Shown: positions 50,115 to 58,493, counted from the stretch's first letter. The stretch: DNA of 64,000 nucleotides from Rufibacter glacialis (GCF_008271745.1 NZ_VKKZ01000010.1:897677-961676), one strand, 5' to 3'. Numbers and translations are program-made. The notes: generated from the letters alone by a model not told the origin.

Positions 50115-50987
50115 TTAACTTTTAATATAACCTAAAGCATTATATAAAATTTTTCTTATATAATTTTCAAGTCGATCTTTGAAAAAATACAGGGAACTGA
50201 TTCCAATGCCACCGCTAATTAAGAACTCTAATATCTTTTTTATTCCAAAGTAATCTTTGATCAAAGGGAATTTGATGAAGATAATGTAAGCAATAATTGT
50301 GATGATAAAATGAACAAACAGGCTTAAAAATTTGGATAGTTTTTCAATTCTATTTATAAAATTATTTTCAAACAATCTTATATTTCGGTTGTGTTCATAA
50401 TTATTTATATCTGAGTATAAAATGCTTAGTTCAGTTCCTCTAATATGAGCTAGATTTAATACTTCCAAATTAAATGTTGGTTCTGATCTCCATCCTTCTT
50501 GGAAAGCCTTAAGTATTAGTGATGGTTTAATATCCTTGTCTCCTCGGATGTCTACTAATAATAGTAACAAAGGTGCATATGTATTAGTAAGATCACTATG
50601 GCCTTCTAAAAAGTTTCTACATGTGGTTGATAATAGATTCCTCTCCTCATCAATTGTTTGCTTCCAAAAGTCAAGAATTTTTAGAATCCAATCTTTATTT
50701 AAATGGAACTTAGCAACAGTACAGGTAACTAAAAAAACTAAAATGTCATCATAGATCCAAGTGCTATCTTTTTCTGGGACCCTTTGACATAAAGTATAGT
50801 AAATATTAGAAGCTTCTTCTGAATTATTATTGCCTAAGCTATATAGCATAGCTTGTTTTGCTTGAGGTATTGAAGAATAATCTGCCTTTAAGATGCTTTT
50901 GACATGGCCATGAAATACATAATCGTAAAGCTCTTTAAGAAGAGGTTGAGAACTAACTCTTTCTAATATTTTAGAGATAGTCATCAT
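50115..50987 (-). CDS. Predicted membrane effector of the Argonaute module
   Basis: A 290-residue protein of no recognised family. Residues 1-215 are helical and soluble (KILERVSSQPLLKELYDYVF; EASNIYYTLCQRVPEKDSTW; YAPLLLLLVDIRGDKDI). Two transmembrane helices follow (about 218-237, LFVHFIITIIAYIIFI; and about 248-267, ILEFLISGGIGISSLYFF), and a short basic-amphipathic tail (RLENYIRKILYNALGYIKS). The ATG overlaps the Argonaute stop codon (ATGA); a second ATG three bases later and a GTG nine bases earlier are alternatives. Long-B Argonaute systems are known to be paired with membrane, SIR2 or nuclease effectors that kill the cell on invader recognition; this one fits the membrane class by position and topology only. 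AT-rich like its partner. Confidence 0.72.
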   Translation of the reverse strand: MMTISKILERVSSQPLLKELYDYVFHGHVKSILKADYSSIPQAKQAMLYSLGNNNSEEASNIYYTLCQRVPEKDSTWIYDDILVFLVTCTVAKFHLNKDWILKILDFWKQTIDEERNLLSTTCRNFLEGHSDLTNTYAPLLLLLVDIRGDKDIKPSLILKAFQEGWRSEPTFNLEVLNLAHIRGTELSILYSDINNYEHNRNIRLFENNFINRIEKLSKFLSLFVHFIITIIAYIIFIKFPLIKDYFGIKKILEFLISGGIGISSLYFFKDRLENYIRKILYNALGYIKS

Positions 50988-53224
50988 AAAAACCACTTTT
51001 TAAATTTTAGATGTGTTGTTACAACTAAGGGATTCCATCCTGGTAATGATCTTAATTGATGAAGTTGTTTTGCTATTAGAGTAGAGTAAAGTAAAGTAGC
51101 AGGTAAGTTTGAAGGCATGAAAGTTCTAAAAGACATATTCATAAGCCTATAAGATTGTTGAACAATGTACTCTAAATCTTTAAATGTCGATTTTTCGTGA
51201 ATTTTGATAAGCAAAGGGGAACTGATGCCTTGCTTATCTGATTTAACATCACTTGGGCCTTTTGTTTGGAAAAGGCATGATCTATTATCTAAAACAAAGT
51301 TTTCACCTCTTTGTGGTACTAAAGTTCCCTTTTTGCCTCCATATTTAGTTTGTAATCCAGGTTGATTTAAATCAAAAAGTAAAAATGGATGTTTTTGAGA
51401 AAAAGTTACAAATGAAAACCTGATGTTATATTTGCTTATTTGTTCCACTAATAAGGACACAACATCAATTTCTAGATTTTTCATTGGTTTGAAAACGTGA
51501 AAGATAATTCTAACATTATCGCCTTCGCTCCATCCGTATTCCTTGGCAATCAATTCAAGGGAGTATTTTAAACTTTGTAAAAGCTCATTAAAATAGTCTT
51601 CATAATTAACATCTTGTGATTTATTGCTAAATATGTATTGTCCGTCTGCAGAGAAAAAGGTTGAGATTCCTACAACTCTTGATTTTTGAGTTCCACTATA
51701 TTTAGATTCCCTTATTAAGGAGCTGCCAATGCCTATAATTAGTTCTCTATCTACAGTTTGGTTAGATGGCATAGTCCATGGTGTGCCTCCTAATTTAGAA
51801 TATAGTTGAAGAGCAAAGGAGTCTATAATGTAGTCTGGTTTTCTCGCATTTTCGGCTTTTATAAATTGAACAGGAATGCCTAATGCATAGAGATGTGCCT
51901 TAATAGTGTAATAAGGATTGCTTTGTGTAGGTCTGCTTGAAAATTCTTCTCTGGTTTCTACTATAGCTATATCTGGATTTAAATTGTTATTGTTTCTAAT
52001 AAATTTTGAAAATTGTTCTAAATAGGACTCTGTTGTGTATTCTTTAATTTCGTATAGTACATATTCTATAGTCCTCATTTTATATTTTCCAGTCATCCCA
52101 TTTGGAAAATAGTCTGAGTTAAGAACTCCATTTCTAAGCTGAGCCAAAAATGTTTCAAACCCACCTCTATTTATTTCGTGACAGATTACAAGGATTTTGG
52201 GAGAACTTAACTCAGCACGGATACCATAATCATAAGGACCGAACATACTCAAGCCTTGACTGGGGGATTTATGTACCCTAGTCATTGATGAGTTAAAAAT
52301 ATATTCAGGTTTAACTAATTGAAAGCCATTATGTGGTAATTGGTTTGTGTTTTTAATATTAAATACAAATCCATCAGAATTCTTAAATTCTAAGTTGATG
52401 ATTTTATTAGCTATTTGTGTTATCTCTTTATAGGCGTTGGTAGGGTTATTTAAGAGTTTTTTCTTTTCTTTCAGTGAAGAAACTATTTGTTCACTTTTTC
52501 TTTCTCCGATTTTGTGAGATAAATATATTTTTACGTTTTCTGTAGAGCGATTTAAATATAAGTCACTTAGTGGGTATTCATTCTTTCCAAAATTTGTATC
52601 AACGAAGGCTTTCCCGTTCCTTATTCCTATTACTCTTCCCAGTGATTGTTCTTCTGGAGCCACTACTCCTTTGGATGCATCACTATTAGATAAGATATTT
52701 ACTTCAAGATTAAGTAAATCAAAGCCACTTTTTGTTAGTTCTAAGCAGTTTTTATCTAGGAACCACTTGTAAAAAGTATTGACAACCATTCCGTATTGAA
52801 ATTTTCCATTTAGGTTCACTGGTCTAAATGATATTTCAATCACCTTCTTGAATGATAGTTCTGGTATTGGAGTAGAAATTATAGAAGTTAATAAATTGTC
52901 TTTCTCATTTTGAGAAGGTAAGATAAATGGATCAAACCCAGGTAACCTTTTTGGAAATGTTTTTATGAAAGCTCTGAAGAAGATATGCTTTATTAAAGAT
53001 CCTACTAAAAGGATATTCTCTTGTATATTTAATGTAACGGTCTCACCAATTTCTATTGCATCATTTTCACCAGGTGAAATGTAGATCCAATTGCCATTTC
53101 TAAAGAATGAATGAGTGCTATTGTGCTCGTTTCTCAGAACTTCGATTAGTCCTTCACTAAAAGGTATTCTTTGAATCTGAAAATCTTCAAAGGTAATATC
53201 GACAGGAAAAATGTTACTATGCAT
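50984..53224 (-). CDS. Catalytically inactive long prokaryotic Argonaute
   Basis: A 746-residue pAgo. The MID domain carries the four 5'-phosphate-binding residues of the YK type: Tyr438/439, Lys442, Gln453 and Lys456 in PYYTIKAHLYALGIPVQFIK. The MID-PIWI junction FALQLYSKLGGTPWTMP (470-486) is diagnostic. In PIWI, the first catalytic Asp (IIGID) is Gly500 in LIIGIGSS, the third (HxDG) is Phe578 in RIIFHVFKP, and the fourth (YAD) is Thr715 in LPATLLYSTLIAKQL; no clear Glu finger is seen. It is therefore expected to bind guide and target but not to cut. The protein ends in KKWFL, a usual pAgo C-terminus. The N-terminal 300 residues (N and PAZ-like regions) are divergent. It is first in a two-gene operon with a membrane protein, in a strongly AT-rich island. 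Confidence 0.88.
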   Translation of the reverse strand: MHSNIFPVDITFEDFQIQRIPFSEGLIEVLRNEHNSTHSFFRNGNWIYISPGENDAIEIGETVTLNIQENILLVGSLIKHIFFRAFIKTFPKRLPGFDPFILPSQNEKDNLLTSIISTPIPELSFKKVIEISFRPVNLNGKFQYGMVVNTFYKWFLDKNCLELTKSGFDLLNLEVNILSNSDASKGVVAPEEQSLGRVIGIRNGKAFVDTNFGKNEYPLSDLYLNRSTENVKIYLSHKIGERKSEQIVSSLKEKKKLLNNPTNAYKEITQIANKIINLEFKNSDGFVFNIKNTNQLPHNGFQLVKPEYIFNSSMTRVHKSPSQGLSMFGPYDYGIRAELSSPKILVICHEINRGGFETFLAQLRNGVLNSDYFPNGMTGKYKMRTIEYVLYEIKEYTTESYLEQFSKFIRNNNNLNPDIAIVETREEFSSRPTQSNPYYTIKAHLYALGIPVQFIKAENARKPDYIIDSFALQLYSKLGGTPWTMPSNQTVDRELIIGIGSSLIRESKYSGTQKSRVVGISTFFSADGQYIFSNKSQDVNYEDYFNELLQSLKYSLELIAKEYGWSEGDNVRIIFHVFKPMKNLEIDVVSLLVEQISKYNIRFSFVTFSQKHPFLLFDLNQPGLQTKYGGKKGTLVPQRGENFVLDNRSCLFQTKGPSDVKSDKQGISSPLLIKIHEKSTFKDLEYIVQQSYRLMNMSFRTFMPSNLPATLLYSTLIAKQLHQLRSLPGWNPLVVTTHLKFKKWFL

Positions 53225-53407
53225 AAGATGTTATAGAGCCTAGAGCTTTCCTCTAAGGGAGGGAGCGATTTTTATTTAATTTATATCTGTTTATACAATT
53301 TTTTAATAATAGACCTAAATATAGGATTATTCTTTCTCATGTTCTCCCCTCTGACATCAATCACCGCCTAAACTGACGCCCATCATCTTTTTCCCTCGGC
53401 CTACATC

Positions 53408-53419
53408 TGACCTTTGTCA
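53408..53419. promoter_or_regulatory. Candidate Fnr/Crp-family site upstream of ccoS
   Basis: TGAC-CTTT-GTCA, a dyad of TGAY-N4-RTCA form, 90 bases before the ccoS start. It is one of three such dyads placed upstream of the cbb3-related units in this window. Confidence 0.4.
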
Positions 53420-53508
53420 CAACTGAAAGGGCCAGGTAAGCGCCGAAGCGGACACATTCACTTCTTTACCGCTGCCACCTGTTTCAGGAGAGATACACCG
53501 GCAGCGCC

Positions 53509-53715
53509 ATGAACATCATTTTCCTTTTAATCTGCATCAGTCTTCTGGTGGCCATCCTGTTCCTGGGGGCCTTCCTATGGGCGGTGCGTTCGGGCCAATA
53601 TGAAGACGACTATACGCCTTCGGTGCGCATTCTCTTTGACAATGAATTAACCAAAAAACAGCCTATTACTTCTATTTCTACTAAACCTATGGAGGACACC
53701 GCACATGTTAGCTGA
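53509..53715 (+). CDS. ccoS: Cbb3-type oxidase assembly protein CcoS
   Basis: A 68-residue protein with one N-terminal transmembrane helix (about 3-24, IIFLLICISLLVAILFLGAFLWA) and the short cytoplasmic segment AVRSGQYEDDYTPSVRILFDN, which is the CcoS signature. CcoS is needed for incorporating cofactors (haem b and copper) into CcoN. Its last codons overlap the start of ccoNO by 11 bases, so translation is probably coupled. It heads the cbb3 operon. Confidence 0.9.
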   Translation: MNIIFLLICISLLVAILFLGAFLWAVRSGQYEDDYTPSVRILFDNELTKKQPITSISTKPMEDTAHVS

Positions 53716-55891
53716 GGTTCTAAAAGCACCGGGCGGGGCGCTCAAAAACAGCGTCCGCACCGTTGAGACATTCTATTATGACAACAAGATTGTCCGTGAT
53801 TTCGCCTATGCCACCCTGTTCTGGGGCGTGGCCGGCATGCTCATAGGGGTGATCATCGCATTTCAGTTGGCGCGCCCTGAACTCAACATGGGCACCGAGT
53901 ACACCACCTTCGGGCGGGTGCGGCCCCTGCACACCAACGCCGTGATCTTCGCCTTTGTGGGCAACGGTATTTTCATGGGTGTGTACTACTCGTTGCAGCG
54001 CTTGTGTAAAGCCCGCATGTACTCAGACGTGCTGAGCAAGATCCATTTCTGGGCCTGGCAATTGGTGATCCTGTCTGCGGTAATCACGCTGCCCTTAGGC
54101 TACACCACCTCTAAAGAGTACGCAGAATTGGAGTGGCCCATTGACCTGGCCATTACCGTGGTGTGGGTGGTGTTTGGCTGGAACATGTTCGGGACCATCA
54201 TCAAACGCTGCGAGCGCCACATGTACGTGGGCATCTGGTTCTACATTGCCACCTTCTTAACCGTGGCGGTGCTGCACATTGTGAACTCCTATGAGATTCC
54301 GGTGACGTTCATGAAAAGCTATTCTGGCTACGCCGGGGTGCAAGATGCGCTGGTGCAGTGGTGGTATGGCCACAACGCGGTCGCGTTCTTTTTAACTACC
54401 CCGTACCTGGGCATGATGTACTACTTCCTACCGAAGGCCGCCAACCGTCCGGTGTACTCGTACCGCCTGTCTATCATCCACTTCTGGTCTCTGATCTTCA
54501 TCTACATCTGGGCCGGTCCGCACCACTTGCTGTATACCGCCTTACCCGACTGGGCGCAGTCACTGGGGGTAGTGTTCTCGGTGATGCTGATTGCACCCAG
54601 TTGGGGCGGGATGATCAACGGGCTCTTAACCCTGCGCGGCGCCTGGGATAAAGTGAAAGAAGAGCCGGTGCTCAAGTTCATGGTAGTGGCCATCACGGCC
54701 TACGGCATGGCTACCTTTGAAGGCCCGCTCATGTCGCTGAAGAACGTGAACGCCATTGCCCACTACACCGACTGGATAGTAGCCCACGTGCACGTAGGCG
54801 CCCTGGGCTGGAACGGTTTCCTCACCTTCGGTATTCTGTACTGGTTGCTGCCGCGCATTTTCAGAACCCAACTGTATTCAAAGAAACTGGCCAACTGGCA
54901 CTTCTGGTTGGGCACGCTGGGCATCCTGTTCTACGCCGTGCCTATGTATTGGGCCGGGTTTATCCAGGGCCTGATGTGGAAACAGTTCAACAACGAAGGC
55001 ATGCTCCAGTACTCTAACTTCCTGGAGACCGTGCTGCAGATTGTGCCCATGTACTACCTGCGCGGTATTGGCGGCGTGCTGTACCTGAGCGGCGTGTTCC
55101 TGATGATCTACAACGTCATCAAAACCGTGAAAGCCGGTAACCTTTTGGCCAACGAGGAAGCCCAGGCCGCTCCGTTGATGCCTGCCGCCGTGATCAAAGC
55201 CGGCGAAACGCACCAAGGGGGCCACTGGCACCGCATGATTGAGCGCAGACCGGTACAAATGGCCGTGTGGGCTACCGTGGCCATCTTGATTGGGGGTCTG
55301 GTAGAGATGATCCCTACGTTCCTGGTAGAATCTAACGTGCCTACCATTGCCTCGGTGAAGCCTTATACCTCGCTGGAGTTACAGGGCCGCGATGTTTACA
55401 TCAAAGAAGGCTGCGTGAACTGCCACTCCCAGATGGTGCGGCCGTTCCGCTCAGAGACCGAGCGCTACGGGGAGTACTCCAAAGCCGGTGAGTTCGTGTA
55501 TGACCGTCCGTTCCTGTGGGGTTCTAAGCGCACCGGGCCCGACTTGCACCGGGTAGGGGGGAAGTACCCTAACTCCTGGCACTACCACCACATGCTGGAC
55601 CCCACGTCTATGTCTCCGGGGTCTATTATGCCGGCTTACCCCTGGCTGTTTGAGAAAGACCTGGACACCTCAGACACCCAGGCCAAGATTGAGGTGCTGA
55701 CCAACCTGGGTACCCCGTACGCTCCCGGCTACGCCGAAAGAGCGAACGAAGACCTGATGCGCCAAGCTCGTGAGATCGCCGCTGATCTTAAAAAGGAGAA
55801 CATTGAGGTAAAGCCCGAGAAAGAGATCGTAGCCCTCATTGCCTACCTACAACGCCTGGGTACTGATATCAAAGTGCAAGAAGAGAAGTAG
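53705..55891 (+). CDS. ccoNO: Cbb3-type cytochrome c oxidase, fused subunits I and II (CcoNO)
   Basis: A 728-residue fusion of the catalytic haem-copper subunit CcoN (about 1-490) and the mono-haem cytochrome CcoO (about 520-728). CcoN shows HTNAVIFAFVGNGIFMG (haem b His), VQWWYGHNAVAFFLTTPYLGMMYYF (CuB His and the Tyr) and HYTDWIVAHVHVGALGWNGF (further ligands). CcoO has an anchor helix (VAILIGGLVEMIPTFLV), then haem motif C570-V-N-C-H574, and the methionine ligand region SPGSIMPAYPWLF. The enzyme reduces O2 at low oxygen and pumps protons. The fusion is the usual form in Bacteroidota. Confidence 0.95.
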   Translation: MLAEVLKAPGGALKNSVRTVETFYYDNKIVRDFAYATLFWGVAGMLIGVIIAFQLARPELNMGTEYTTFGRVRPLHTNAVIFAFVGNGIFMGVYYSLQRLCKARMYSDVLSKIHFWAWQLVILSAVITLPLGYTTSKEYAELEWPIDLAITVVWVVFGWNMFGTIIKRCERHMYVGIWFYIATFLTVAVLHIVNSYEIPVTFMKSYSGYAGVQDALVQWWYGHNAVAFFLTTPYLGMMYYFLPKAANRPVYSYRLSIIHFWSLIFIYIWAGPHHLLYTALPDWAQSLGVVFSVMLIAPSWGGMINGLLTLRGAWDKVKEEPVLKFMVVAITAYGMATFEGPLMSLKNVNAIAHYTDWIVAHVHVGALGWNGFLTFGILYWLLPRIFRTQLYSKKLANWHFWLGTLGILFYAVPMYWAGFIQGLMWKQFNNEGMLQYSNFLETVLQIVPMYYLRGIGGVLYLSGVFLMIYNVIKTVKAGNLLANEEAQAAPLMPAAVIKAGETHQGGHWHRMIERRPVQMAVWATVAILIGGLVEMIPTFLVESNVPTIASVKPYTSLELQGRDVYIKEGCVNCHSQMVRPFRSETERYGEYSKAGEFVYDRPFLWGSKRTGPDLHRVGGKYPNSWHYHHMLDPTSMSPGSIMPAYPWLFEKDLDTSDTQAKIEVLTNLGTPYAPGYAERANEDLMRQAREIAADLKKENIEVKPEKEIVALIAYLQRLGTDIKVQEEK

Positions 55892-55895
55892 AGAA

Positions 55896-55987
55896 GAGAC
55901 ACAAGACACAAGATATAAGACGCAAGATTTAAGATACAAGACGAGCCAAAATAAGATTGAAAAATCTTATGTCTTGTGTCTTACGTC
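55896..55987. repeat. Inverted arms of ACAAGAC-type short-period repeat
   Basis: The left arm (55896-55943) repeats units of the form agacacaag/agacgcaag/agatacaag; the right arm (55964-55987) is tcttatgtcttgtgtcttacgt-type. They pair imperfectly around a 20-nt centre between ccoNO and ccoQ, inside the operon. Confidence 0.7.
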
Positions 55988-56002
55988 CCAAAATAAAGAG
56001 CC

Positions 56003-56197
56003 ATGTACAAAAGTGTTTTACAATCCATAGACGGCATAGAGATCTATCCTATTGTCTCCTTCGTCATTTTCTTCGCCTTTTTCCTGGGCTTGCTGGCCTA
56101 CGTGGTGGTGGTGAAGAAAGAATACATCCAGAGCATGAAAGAAATGCCGCTGGCCAATGAGAACGGAACTACCCACCCTCTAGACCTGCGGTCATGA
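56003..56197 (+). CDS. ccoQ: Cbb3 oxidase subunit CcoQ/FixQ
   Basis: A 64-residue small protein with one transmembrane helix (about 14-36, YPIVSFVIFFAFFLGLLAYVVVV) followed by KKEYIQSMKEMPL, the expected CcoQ layout, which helps hold the oxidase complex together. Its position between ccoNO and ccoP and the 4-base overlap with ccoP (ATGA) support the call even though sequence conservation in this family is weak. Confidence 0.88.
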   Translation: MYKSVLQSIDGIEIYPIVSFVIFFAFFLGLLAYVVVVKKEYIQSMKEMPLANENGTTHPLDLRS

Positions 56198-57405
56198 AAC
56201 GATTGATACCCTTATTTGCCCTTGCGCTCACCGTAGCGGGGGGAAGCGTGACGCCTGCCGCTGCGCAGGACGCCGTAAAAGGCAAAGCGATCTTTTACGC
56301 CAACTGCGCCGCCTGCCATGCCGTGCAAGAGCAGGTGGTGGGGCCGGCCCTCAAAGATCTACACAAGCGAAAGGAGGAGAAATGGATCACGGCCTTCGTG
56401 AAAAACTCCACTAAAGTCATTGCCAGCGGTGACAAACAGGCCCTGGAGGTGTATGAGAAATTCGGGAAGGTGCCCATGACCAGCTTTGAAGGCTCCCTCT
56501 CAGATGGCGACATCAAAGACGTGATTGCCTACGTGAAAGAGGAAAGCGAAAAGCCCGCGGAAGCCAAAACCCCAGAGGTAGCGCCAACCGGCGATGGCAG
56601 CAAAGGAACCGGGATCGCTCCAGCGGCTACCTTTAGTTGGAGAGCCTTGCCGCCCACTACGCAGGTATTGGTGGCCCTCATCGGGTTTCTGGTGCTCCTA
56701 GTGTTGGTGGTGCTGGGCATGACCTTCTTCCAAGCACTGCCGCTGCTGGGGCAACTATATGACAAACCCCAACTGCGCCACACGCCCATGGCTCGCCTGG
56801 TGGCCCTGCTGCGCGGCGATACTTCTACCATTACCGGCACGCACAAAGACATCCTCATGGAAGACCACACCTATGACGGCATCTTTGAGTTTGACAACGA
56901 CCTGCCGCCCTGGTGGAAGTACATGTTCTACGCCACCATCGTGTTTGGGATTGGGTACCTGCTGCATTACCACGTGTTCCAGAGCGGGAATTTACAGATT
57001 GCTGAGTACCAGGCCGAGGTGCAACAGGCTTCTCTCCTGAACCCCGCCGGCAGCGACGAAGGCAACGTGAACGAGGTAACAAACTTCCAGCCGCTCACCG
57101 AGGCGCCTAAACTGGAAGCCGGCAAGGCCGCCTTCATTCAGAACTGCGCCGCCTGTCACGGCCAGGAAGGCCAGGGCACCGTAGGTCCCAACCTCACCGA
57201 CGAGTTCTGGCTCCACGGCGGCGACGTGAACGCCATCTACAAAACCATCAAATACGGTGTGACCAGCAAAGGCATGGTGGCCTGGCAGAAAAAGCTCAGC
57301 AATGACCAGATACTGGAAGTGTCTAGCTACATCCTCAGCATTCAGGGCAGCAACCCGGCTAACGCCAAAGCCCCACAGGGCGAGAAATACGTGCCTAAGA
57401 AGTAA
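56194..57405 (+). CDS. ccoP: Cbb3 oxidase di-haem-type subunit CcoP with extra N-terminal cytochrome c domain
   Basis: A 403-residue protein with signal peptide (MKRLIPLFALALTVAGGSV, cleavage after AAAQ). It has a class I cytochrome domain (about 27-120; haem site C38-A-A-C-H42 in YANCAACHAVQEQVVGPALKDLH), a Pro/Ala linker, two membrane helices (about 155-180 and 245-262), and a C-terminal CcoP-type haem domain with C318-A-A-C-H322 (NCAACHGQEGQGTVGPNL). The N-terminal cytochrome precedes the membrane part, an arrangement not found in the proteobacterial CcoP, where both haem domains are C-terminal. It passes electrons from the quinol side to CcoO/CcoN. Confidence 0.93.
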   Translation: MKRLIPLFALALTVAGGSVTPAAAQDAVKGKAIFYANCAACHAVQEQVVGPALKDLHKRKEEKWITAFVKNSTKVIASGDKQALEVYEKFGKVPMTSFEGSLSDGDIKDVIAYVKEESEKPAEAKTPEVAPTGDGSKGTGIAPAATFSWRALPPTTQVLVALIGFLVLLVLVVLGMTFFQALPLLGQLYDKPQLRHTPMARLVALLRGDTSTITGTHKDILMEDHTYDGIFEFDNDLPPWWKYMFYATIVFGIGYLLHYHVFQSGNLQIAEYQAEVQQASLLNPAGSDEGNVNEVTNFQPLTEAPKLEAGKAAFIQNCAACHGQEGQGTVGPNLTDEFWLHGGDVNAIYKTIKYGVTSKGMVAWQKKLSNDQILEVSSYILSIQGSNPANAKAPQGEKYVPKK

Positions 57406-57536
57406 AGTACATGACACCCTTTATTCGCTTAGTTTCACCGTGGCCTCTACTATCTGGTAGAGGCCTTTTGGTTTTTAAAAGTTGGTGGAGAGGTTAATGG
57501 TGGCTTTCACTGGTAGTTTCTCTTTTGGCTGAAACT

Positions 57537-57552
57537 CCCCCTTTGAAGGGGG
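57537..57552. repeat. CCCCCTTTGAAGGGGG palindrome, copy 5
   Basis: A palindrome followed by CGAAGGGGG, 48 nt before repeat copy C, in the same relation as copy 4 to repeat copy A. Confidence 0.8.
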
Positions 57553-57599
57553 CGAAGGGGGATATTGACACTTGTTGATCCTCTTTCCATGCTTTCTTG

Positions 57600-57818
57600 T
57601 GCATGCCTTTTGCCATGGCTAGCGTAGCGGCGGCTGTTGGCGAAGGCCCTTATGCAGCTCTTTGCATAGTAACCCTTCGTGCGCTCACGGCCGCGAGGCC
57701 CCGTCTTCCCCTCTCGCACTGCCCTTTCGGCCTTAACCGTTCCTCTCTCTTAGCTGCTGCTTATCTAGGGCCAAAAGCGAGGCGCGCTCGGGAAAGACTG
57801 GAATAGGCAATGCGTGAA
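57600..57818 (+). repeat. 200-bp dispersed repeat, copy C (subfamily 1)
   Basis: Starts GCATGCCTTTTGCCATGGCT, core GCGCTCACGGCCGCGAGGCC then CCGTCTTCCCCTCTCGC, ends GGGAAAGACTGGAATAGGC then AATGCGTGA. It matches copy A block by block, with two variable windows. Confidence 0.85.
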
Positions 57819-57913
57819 TGAGGAGGAAGGATGCGTAAGTTCAGGTTGAAGGATAGGAATACTTTAAGGAACTCCTCCTCATGGAGGAGAAAACCTGAAC
57901 CGTAGGGAGCCAA

Positions 57914-57944
57914 GACCTCACAGGTTTTGAAAACCTGTGAGGTC
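57914..57944. repeat. 31-nt hairpin GACCTCACAGG... , copy 2
   Basis: A perfect 15-bp stem (GACCTCACAGGTTTT / AAAACCTGTGAGGTC) around one G. It is the sibling of the hairpin at 35893-35923. Confidence 0.9.
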
Positions 57945-58010
57945 TACCACCATTCCTGACGCAAGTTCTACCACCATTCCTGACGCAAGTTCTACCACCA
58001 TTCCCTACGC
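57945..58010 (+). repeat. 24-bp tandem repeat, 2.7 units
   Basis: Unit TACCACCATTCCTGACGCAA then GTTC, at 57945-57968 and 57969-57992, with a partial third unit up to 58010 that passes into repeat copy D. Confidence 0.85.
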
Positions 58011-58210
58011 ATAGCCATGTTCCAGCCTTTCGCTTGAGCGCCTAGCACTCGACCGACCCTGAGCGAAGCGAGGTGGGCGGAGTAGAGGGCACAGCGCGAG
58101 GGCGGAAGGCGGGGCCTCGCGGCCGTGAGCGCTTAGCGGCGGCAATGCAAAGAGCCGCTCATGGATCAACGCTAGAAGCGGAAAAGCCAAGGGAACTACA
58201 TACTGCATGC
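58003..58210 (-). repeat. 200-bp dispersed repeat, copy D (subfamily 2)
   Basis: Its minus-strand sequence has the same start, core (GCGCTCACGGCCGCGAGGCC) and end (GGCTGGAACATGGC) as copy B. It is opposite in orientation to copy C, so C and D face each other around the hairpin and tandem repeat. Confidence 0.85.
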
Positions 58211-58284
58211 TCCAAACTTATATACACATGCCAATGGTTATAGGCAACCTGCGGTCCCGGCCATCTCCTAAAAAGAGGCGTTCC

Positions 58285-58319
58285 TTTCCAGCCTATTTTC
58301 CTAAAATTTCTTCTAAAAC
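58285..58319. repeat. 36-nt dispersed palindrome (35 nt, decayed)
   Basis: TTTCCAGCCTA, centre TTTTCCTAAAAT, end CTTCTAAAAC. Confidence 0.45.
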
Positions 58320-58339
58320 AAAGCTTCTCCCTCAAAACA

Positions 58340-58351
58340 TGACGAAGATCA
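58340..58351. promoter_or_regulatory. Candidate Fnr/Crp-family site upstream of ccoG
   Basis: TGAC-GAAG-ATCA, TGAY-N4-RTCA form, 142 bases before the ccoG start codon. Confidence 0.4.
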
Positions 58352-58493
58352 TATCCTTCAATGACGCCTGAAATGGGAATCAGCTACCGGTCCCGGTACT
58401 TTTACACCATGCTATAAAGGAACAAACGCCTGAGCAAAGCAGAGTAAAACAACACCCCCTCCTCGCTGCCGGGCGCACAACCGGTAAGAGACC

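Larger units (their letters stand above)
57406..58493. other. Repeat-filled gap splitting the cbb3 gene cluster
   Basis: About 1.09 kb between ccoP and ccoG. In order: G-rich palindrome (57537-57552), 200-bp repeat copy C, 31-nt hairpin, 24-bp tandem repeat, 200-bp repeat copy D, a 36-nt-type palindrome (58285-58319) and the ccoG control region. Small frames within it belong to repeats. Confidence 0.75.

Noticed and set aside
58005-58208. 67-codon frame on the minus strand
   Set aside because: It lies wholly within repeat copy D; copy B breaks the same frame.
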